A stretch of DNA of 64,000 nt from Gammaproteobacteria bacterium (GTDB taxonomy: Bacteria > Pseudomonadota > Gammaproteobacteria > JAABTG01): positions 62,450 to 126,449 of the forward strand of contig JAGNLM010000004.1 of the NCBI GenBank assembly GCA_017999615.1. Direction: 5' to 3'. The notes beneath the pieces are model-generated. The model worked only from the letters and a program-made list of their open reading frames with translations. It had not been told where the DNA came from and ran no database searches. Made by a program: the position numbers and the translations under genes. Below, one piece after another: positions 63,518 to 64,000 of the stretch. Within the stretch, counting starts at the first letter, position 1; every line of letters starts with the position of its first letter.

Positions 63518-64000
63518 ATGAAGAAGCGTACATTAGTGACCATCGCCGCGTGCTTGTGCGCCGCCTCCACGCAAGCCTCGGTAGCGGCAGTGCTGGACTT
63601 CAACAACCTGGGTCTGGCGGGCGGCGGCCTGATTCCCCAAACGTATGGGGACGAGGCCGGTATTCTCGACGTAAGTTACCGCTCCCTCGCCGGAGTGGGC
63701 AATGCTCCAGAGCAGTCGGAGAGTCTTCGCTTCTGGTCGAGCAATCTCACCTATAGTGGCCTCGTCAATGTCGCCTATGCTGGAGCCGTGAACGCCGTAG
63801 GTGAGATTACGTTCACGCCAGCGCCAGGCTACATGCTAACCCTGGACTCCTTAGAACTTGGGAGCTACGCAGGGACAGCGAGGAACTCGGTGGTCACTGT
63901 CTTTACGGGTGACTACACGCAAGTCCTGTTCTCGACGAACACCCTATCAATAGGCCCCACCGCCGTTACGGTGACACCAGGCGTCAGCAGCGTCGGCCCG
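63518..64000 (+). CDS. Secreted protein, probable PEP-CTERM substrate, 3' end outside window
   Basis: 161 codons in the window from the ATG at 63518. A signal peptide (MKKRTLVTIAACLCAAS to about residue 24) precedes AAVLDFNNLGLAGGGLIPQTYGDEAGILDVSYRSLAG. The IPQTYGD..LDVSYR pattern and a following beta-rich region are typical of PEP-CTERM proteins of proteobacteria. The sorting signal would be at the missing C-terminus, so this is not proven. Upstream lies a sigma-54-like promoter. The nearby glycan locus fits the usual association of exosortase substrates with exopolysaccharide synthesis. Confidence 0.6.
   Translation, partial: MKKRTLVTIAACLCAASTQASVAAVLDFNNLGLAGGGLIPQTYGDEAGILDVSYRSLAGVGNAPEQSESLRFWSSNLTYSGLVNVAYAGAVNAVGEITFTPAPGYMLTLDSLELGSYAGTARNSVVTVFTGDYTQVLFSTNTLSIGPTAVTVTPGVSSVGP

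Overview
The window is a GC-rich proteobacterial chromosome segment, most likely from a sulfur-oxidising gammaproteobacterium. Chromatiales or Ectothiorhodospiraceae-like is a guess; the sequence does not fix the genus. The clues are a selenocysteine formate dehydrogenase, flavocytochrome c sulfide dehydrogenase, TamA/TamB, RdgC, a DacB-type PBP4 and, at the right edge, a probable PEP-CTERM-type exported protein.

Left region (1-7760), respiratory metabolism. A formate dehydrogenase catalytic subunit runs off the left edge and has an in-frame UGA with a matching SECIS hairpin, read as selenocysteine. Next comes a membrane-anchored methionine-rich coiled-coil protein. Then a minus-strand operon: pentaheme cytochrome c, diheme cytochrome c (FccA), flavocytochrome c flavoprotein (FccB), closed by a strong terminator. 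It starts from a near-perfect sigma-54 promoter and is divergent from a gene for a PAS/AAA+/Fis sigma-54 activator. This looks like a self-contained, regulated sulfide-oxidation module. FccB has lost the cysteine that tethers FAD in the classical enzyme.

Middle region (7761-31000), mostly housekeeping: tamA-tamB, a CaCA antiporter, a periplasmic ankyrin protein, a YdcH-like protein, an S1-domain protein, a nitroreductase-like exported protein, an FmdB zinc ribbon, rdgC, carB-dacB, an iron alcohol dehydrogenase, ilvD, a DevBCA/MacB-like ABC exporter and a small zinc-ribbon gene ending in a 15-nt tandem repeat.

Right region (30038-62899), one long minus-strand surface-polysaccharide locus. It has precursor enzymes (glgC, galU), a WecA-like initiating transferase, a sugar epimerase, a carbamoyltransferase with SxtJ- and SxtK/DUF5989-like membrane partners, a WbpM-like dehydratase, six glycosyltransferases, three AsnB-type amidotransferases, five methyltransferases, a polysaccharide deacetylase, a FemAB-like transferase and a Wzm/Wzt exporter whose ATPase has a carbohydrate-binding-type C-terminal domain. 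No Wzx or Wzy is seen, so export is inferred to be ABC-dependent. The genes are tightly packed, with repeated 4-nt ATGA overlaps. Together they predict a glycan decorated by amidation, carbamoylation, methylation and possibly amino-acylation.

Right edge (62900-64000): a transposase remnant abuts the start of wzm, and a sigma-54-like promoter precedes a truncated gene for a secreted protein. No rRNA, tRNA or CRISPR array was recognised.
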